A stretch of 38,753 nucleotides of DNA. Source: Alphaproteobacteria bacterium. GTDB lineage: Bacteria; Pseudomonadota; Alphaproteobacteria; Rhizobiales; Xanthobacteraceae. Both the position numbers and the translations under genes were made by a program. The notes under the pieces were generated by a model that was not told the DNA's origin, did no database searches, and was given only the letters and a program-made list of their open reading frames with translations. The stretch is taken from positions 1 to 38,753 of the forward strand of contig WQYW01000034.1 of the NCBI GenBank assembly GCA_009781045.1. Reading direction: 5' to 3'. Shown here one piece after another: positions 36,376-38,753 of this stretch (its first letter is position 1; each line of letters opens with the position of its first letter).

Positions 36376-36424
36376 GATCGGATGCTGCATCATATGACGG
36401 GACACTGCATCATACGATCGGACG
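36376..36424. repeat. 20-bp tandem repeat upstream of the LuxR-type gene
   Basis: On the minus strand the units are TCCGATCGTATGATGCAGTG and TCCCGTCATATGATGCAGCA, followed by a partial third starting TCCGATCAC. The shared core TATGATGCAG occurs exactly 20 bases apart (plus-strand CTGCATCATA at 36385 and 36405). Two helical turns between copies suits a regulator binding one face of the DNA. Confidence 0.8.
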
Positions 36425-38155
36425 ATGCCGGTGGTAAAATCGTTGCAGTGCAACCGGGGCCATCGAATGTCGGGTTGCTGAACAGAAACGCAGTTGCAAC
36501 GAAGACCAGGAAGGGCAGCAGAGTGGAAGCAGGAGCGGCGGGGCGGTGCGCGGCCTGAGCGGCGGGCTGCTCCAGGTGATGTGGGGGTGCTGGCGGTCCG
36601 ATTGTGGCGAAATTGAAGAATCCCGGAGTTGAGAGAGAATTCCCCGCAAGCTGGTCCGAAGGATAGTTCCGGATCTGGTTGGGCCAACTGCAATGGAACC
36701 CGGCCGTGAGAAAGAAACGGGTCCCGGCGGTGGCGGGGGGATGAATTCCTGCGTGGTGGATGGCGCCTGCGGCATCAAACCCGCAAACAGCCTGCGGCAT
36801 CTTTATTACGTGGGCGGGATCCCTGCGGCGCAAATCCGGTCGGGGTGGGGGCTTGCCGGATCGGATTGGTTCGGCGCCCGCCAGGCGCAGTGATTGCGGT
36901 GAGGGGTGTGCCGTGGGCTATTGGTTTTGATGCGATCAATGCCGGGATGGGCGTCTTCGGTGGCGCCTGGCGCATCGGGACGCGTGCCATGTTGTGGGGT
37001 GCGGGACCCGGCAGAAACCGCCACATCCGCTTTTTCGATTTCATCGCGCGGGCCGGGTGCAATCGTGGCTGTCGGCGGTTCCCGGAAACCGCAGGGCGTG
37101 GTCGATGCTGTCTCACTTGCGGATCAGGATATGCGGCAAGCGTGGTGGGTGGTCGCGGCGCTGGCAGGAGGGAGGGTGCCGCGCAACTGACGCAATCGAT
37201 GCTCCGGAAAAGATGCGATGGAGAAAAGAGACCGGCACGGGCGCGAGGATCGCGCGGATCCGTCCGGCAGTTGGGAAATCGCAGGGGTGCCTGATGTGGA
37301 TGCAGCCTGTGGCGGCGGCTGTTCTGGAACGCGACGTCAAGGAGGCCGATTCCTCCCCCGGCTTGCGCGGCAGGTCTGGCTGCAATCACGGTTTGCGGTG
37401 GTGGCAAGGGAAAGCAACAGGCGGCACGGGAGCGCTGGTTCTGTCTGTCCTTTGCGGCCAGCATAAAGCGGATGGCGCCACAGGCACCGAGTCCCACAAC
37501 AACGGCCCACCACAGAGTGAGCATCATGCGCGCAGCCATTTCCATGTCGGGTCGCGCGGCCGGGGCAGAAGGGGGGGCAGCGTGACCGAGACATCCGTCG
37601 CCATGAACGCGGAAAGCAGGATCGCGAATGCGCCAAAGCGGCTTGCTGCCTGTTCGTTGCTGCGGGGAGGAGAAAGACGACAGCATGGCGGCGGCGGCGA
37701 CAAAAGCAGGAAGCGGACGCGGTAGCAAAGCTCCGCTGACGATGCCAAAGGGCGGAGCTCGATCCCGACAAGAGTTGCCGCAGCATGATGTGACAGCGGC
37801 TGCCGCGTCCATCGACTGGCTCCGGTTTCCCGCGAAATACTGCCATGTCTTTGCGGGAATGAAAATCATCCGACGTGATTGCGGGATCGGTGCCTTGTGC
37901 GGGATGACCGATCTGCCGCATCCCCGCGTCATTGCCGTCCCCGGTATCAGCAATATTGTCCGAGCGATTGCGTGAGCGGTGCAATCGCGCATTCGTCAGT
38001 CTCTCAAGCCCTTTCACAGCATTGGCGCCCGCGAGGTGGAAAAAGGCGATCTGGTGCAGGCTCGCCTTGTGAGTTGCGGATCTGCTGGTTCGTCTGGCGC
38101 ACGTCTGTAGCCGTCTGCCGGCCAGCCGTTCCACCAGGAGTGGGCGGGCGAGGCG
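36425..38155. other. Gene-poor tract of about 1.7 kb
   Basis: No recognisable gene. A single open frame of 405 codons runs along the minus strand from 37992 to 36775, but it is Arg/Pro/Ala-rich, lacks a ribosome binding site and resembles nothing I know. One hydrophobic patch inside it (LTLWWAVVVGLGACGAIRFM, about 37470-37530) and another in a neighbouring frame (FGAFAILLSAFMA, about 37605-37650) could be pieces of a decayed small membrane protein. Confidence 0.5.
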
Positions 38156-38404
38156 CTACTGCCCATCGTCTTCTTCCATAGGTATTTTGCCGAAGCGACC
38201 GAGGATGACCGCGTCGTCGAAATCCCCCAATGACGGATCGCCGCTCCGGCTGAAAGCCAGCGCCCCGCCGGCGACCGCGAGGGCCTCGGCCCGCCGGAGT
38301 GCCGCGCGCGCGGTCGCGGCCTGCACGGCCGGCATGGCCATCAGTCGGCCGTCCTCTGCGGTTTCAAAGGGCTGAATCACAAAATAAGTGACCTTGTCGT
38401 TCAT
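38156..38404 (-). CDS. Small conserved-looking protein, 82 residues, unknown function
   Basis: 82 residues: a beta strand (KVTYFVIQPFE), a helix (ATARAALRRAEALAVAGGAL), AFSRSGDPSLGDFDDAVILG and an acidic end. It resembles short hypothetical proteins of Bradyrhizobium-like bacteria with the pattern YFV.QPFE...A..A...A...A..FSR.GDP..G...DAV.L. An excellent ribosome binding site (AAGGAGGG) lies just before the ATG at 38404. No membrane segment, cysteine or catalytic motif. It stands alone near the window end. Confidence 0.75.
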   Translation of the reverse strand: MNDKVTYFVIQPFETAEDGRLMAMPAVQAATARAALRRAEALAVAGGALAFSRSGDPSLGDFDDAVILGRFGKIPMEEDDGQ

Positions 38405-38753
38405 ATCGCCCTCCTTCGATCGGCGTGAAACGTATTATGAACATATCGTGATAAAAGCAAGAACAAAGTTCCATCCGGTGCAACCCAGTGTTAGAATGGA
38501 GGTTTTTGCTGGGGGCGGAAGCCGCGTAGGATGGCTCGAAGGCGCACATCTCCACTGAAGGGGGGGCCGCGCAAGGCGGAAGGGCTCGGCTTTCGCCGCC
38601 AGGAGAAACTGGCAAGCGGAACGCGGGTGGTGACAGCTCGGGGGGGGGGGGGGGGGAAAGGGGGGGGGTGTTGCCCGCCCCCGGGGGGGGGGGGAGCGGG
38701 GCCGCAACCCCCCCCCCCCGGCGGGAGCGCCCCGGCACCCCCCCCCCCCCCCC
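38405..38753. other. No gene; final ~110 bases are homopolymer-rich, probably artefact
   Basis: 38405-38640 holds the upstream region of the 82-residue gene and nothing else recognisable. From 38640 on, the sequence is dominated by long G runs and then C runs, with few other bases. This looks like low-quality contig-end sequence rather than biology. Confidence 0.8.

Overview
The window looks like chromosomal DNA of a high-GC alphaproteobacterium, most likely a Hyphomicrobiales member close to Nitrobacteraceae/Xanthobacteraceae. This rests on gene content and order: an invasion-associated-locus-B protein, a TAXI-type TRAP binding protein, rlmN followed by small 'GMVYW..TGR.AG.WR' membrane proteins, YggT-DUF167-folD, and E. 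coli-type argG. No rRNA or other species marker is present, so placement is by family resemblance only.

Layout. 1-1445 has no recognisable gene. 1446-10299 holds envelope and accessory functions: a MipA/OmpV porin-like protein with a secreted hypothetical; a thermonuclease-like protein downstream of a polysaccharide deacetylase; an MFS exporter; a TerB-like protein; an L,D-transpeptidase with a repeat-rich N-terminus; and a short-chain dehydrogenase. A tRNA-Ala(CGC) with a readable promoter follows at 10504-10579. 10920-13872 is a housekeeping block (YggT, DUF167, FolD, inorganic pyrophosphatase, GNAT). 13873-16470 is gene-poor and contains one 63-residue protein and the ruins of a two-gene unit whose second member resembles an AbiEii-type nucleotidyltransferase toxin. 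16470-27712 is again dense and intact (amine oxidase, TypA/BipA, TAXI protein, DUF1232, IalB-like, RlmN, two paralogous small membrane proteins, PAP2 phosphatase, ArgG). A strong bidirectional terminator separates argG from a convergent OmpA-family gene.

From about 29.6 kb to the end the DNA changes character. Genes are sparse and many are broken: a vapBC operon with a truncated antitoxin, a deleted IS5-family element, a serpin gene split by several frameshifts, and a decayed copy of the DNA-binding end of the neighbouring LuxR-type regulator. Three small proteins with good ribosome binding sites survive in the gene-poor tracts. Core genes in between are intact, so the frameshifts are better read as decay than as poor sequence. 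The exception is the last ~110 bases, where long G and C runs look like an assembly or sequencing artefact.

No clearly new multi-gene system is visible. The best leads are the tandem membrane-protein pair beside rlmN, the truncated VapB still translationally coupled to an intact-looking VapC, the dead AbiEii-like unit, the serpin relic, and the 20-bp tandem repeat upstream of the LuxR gene.
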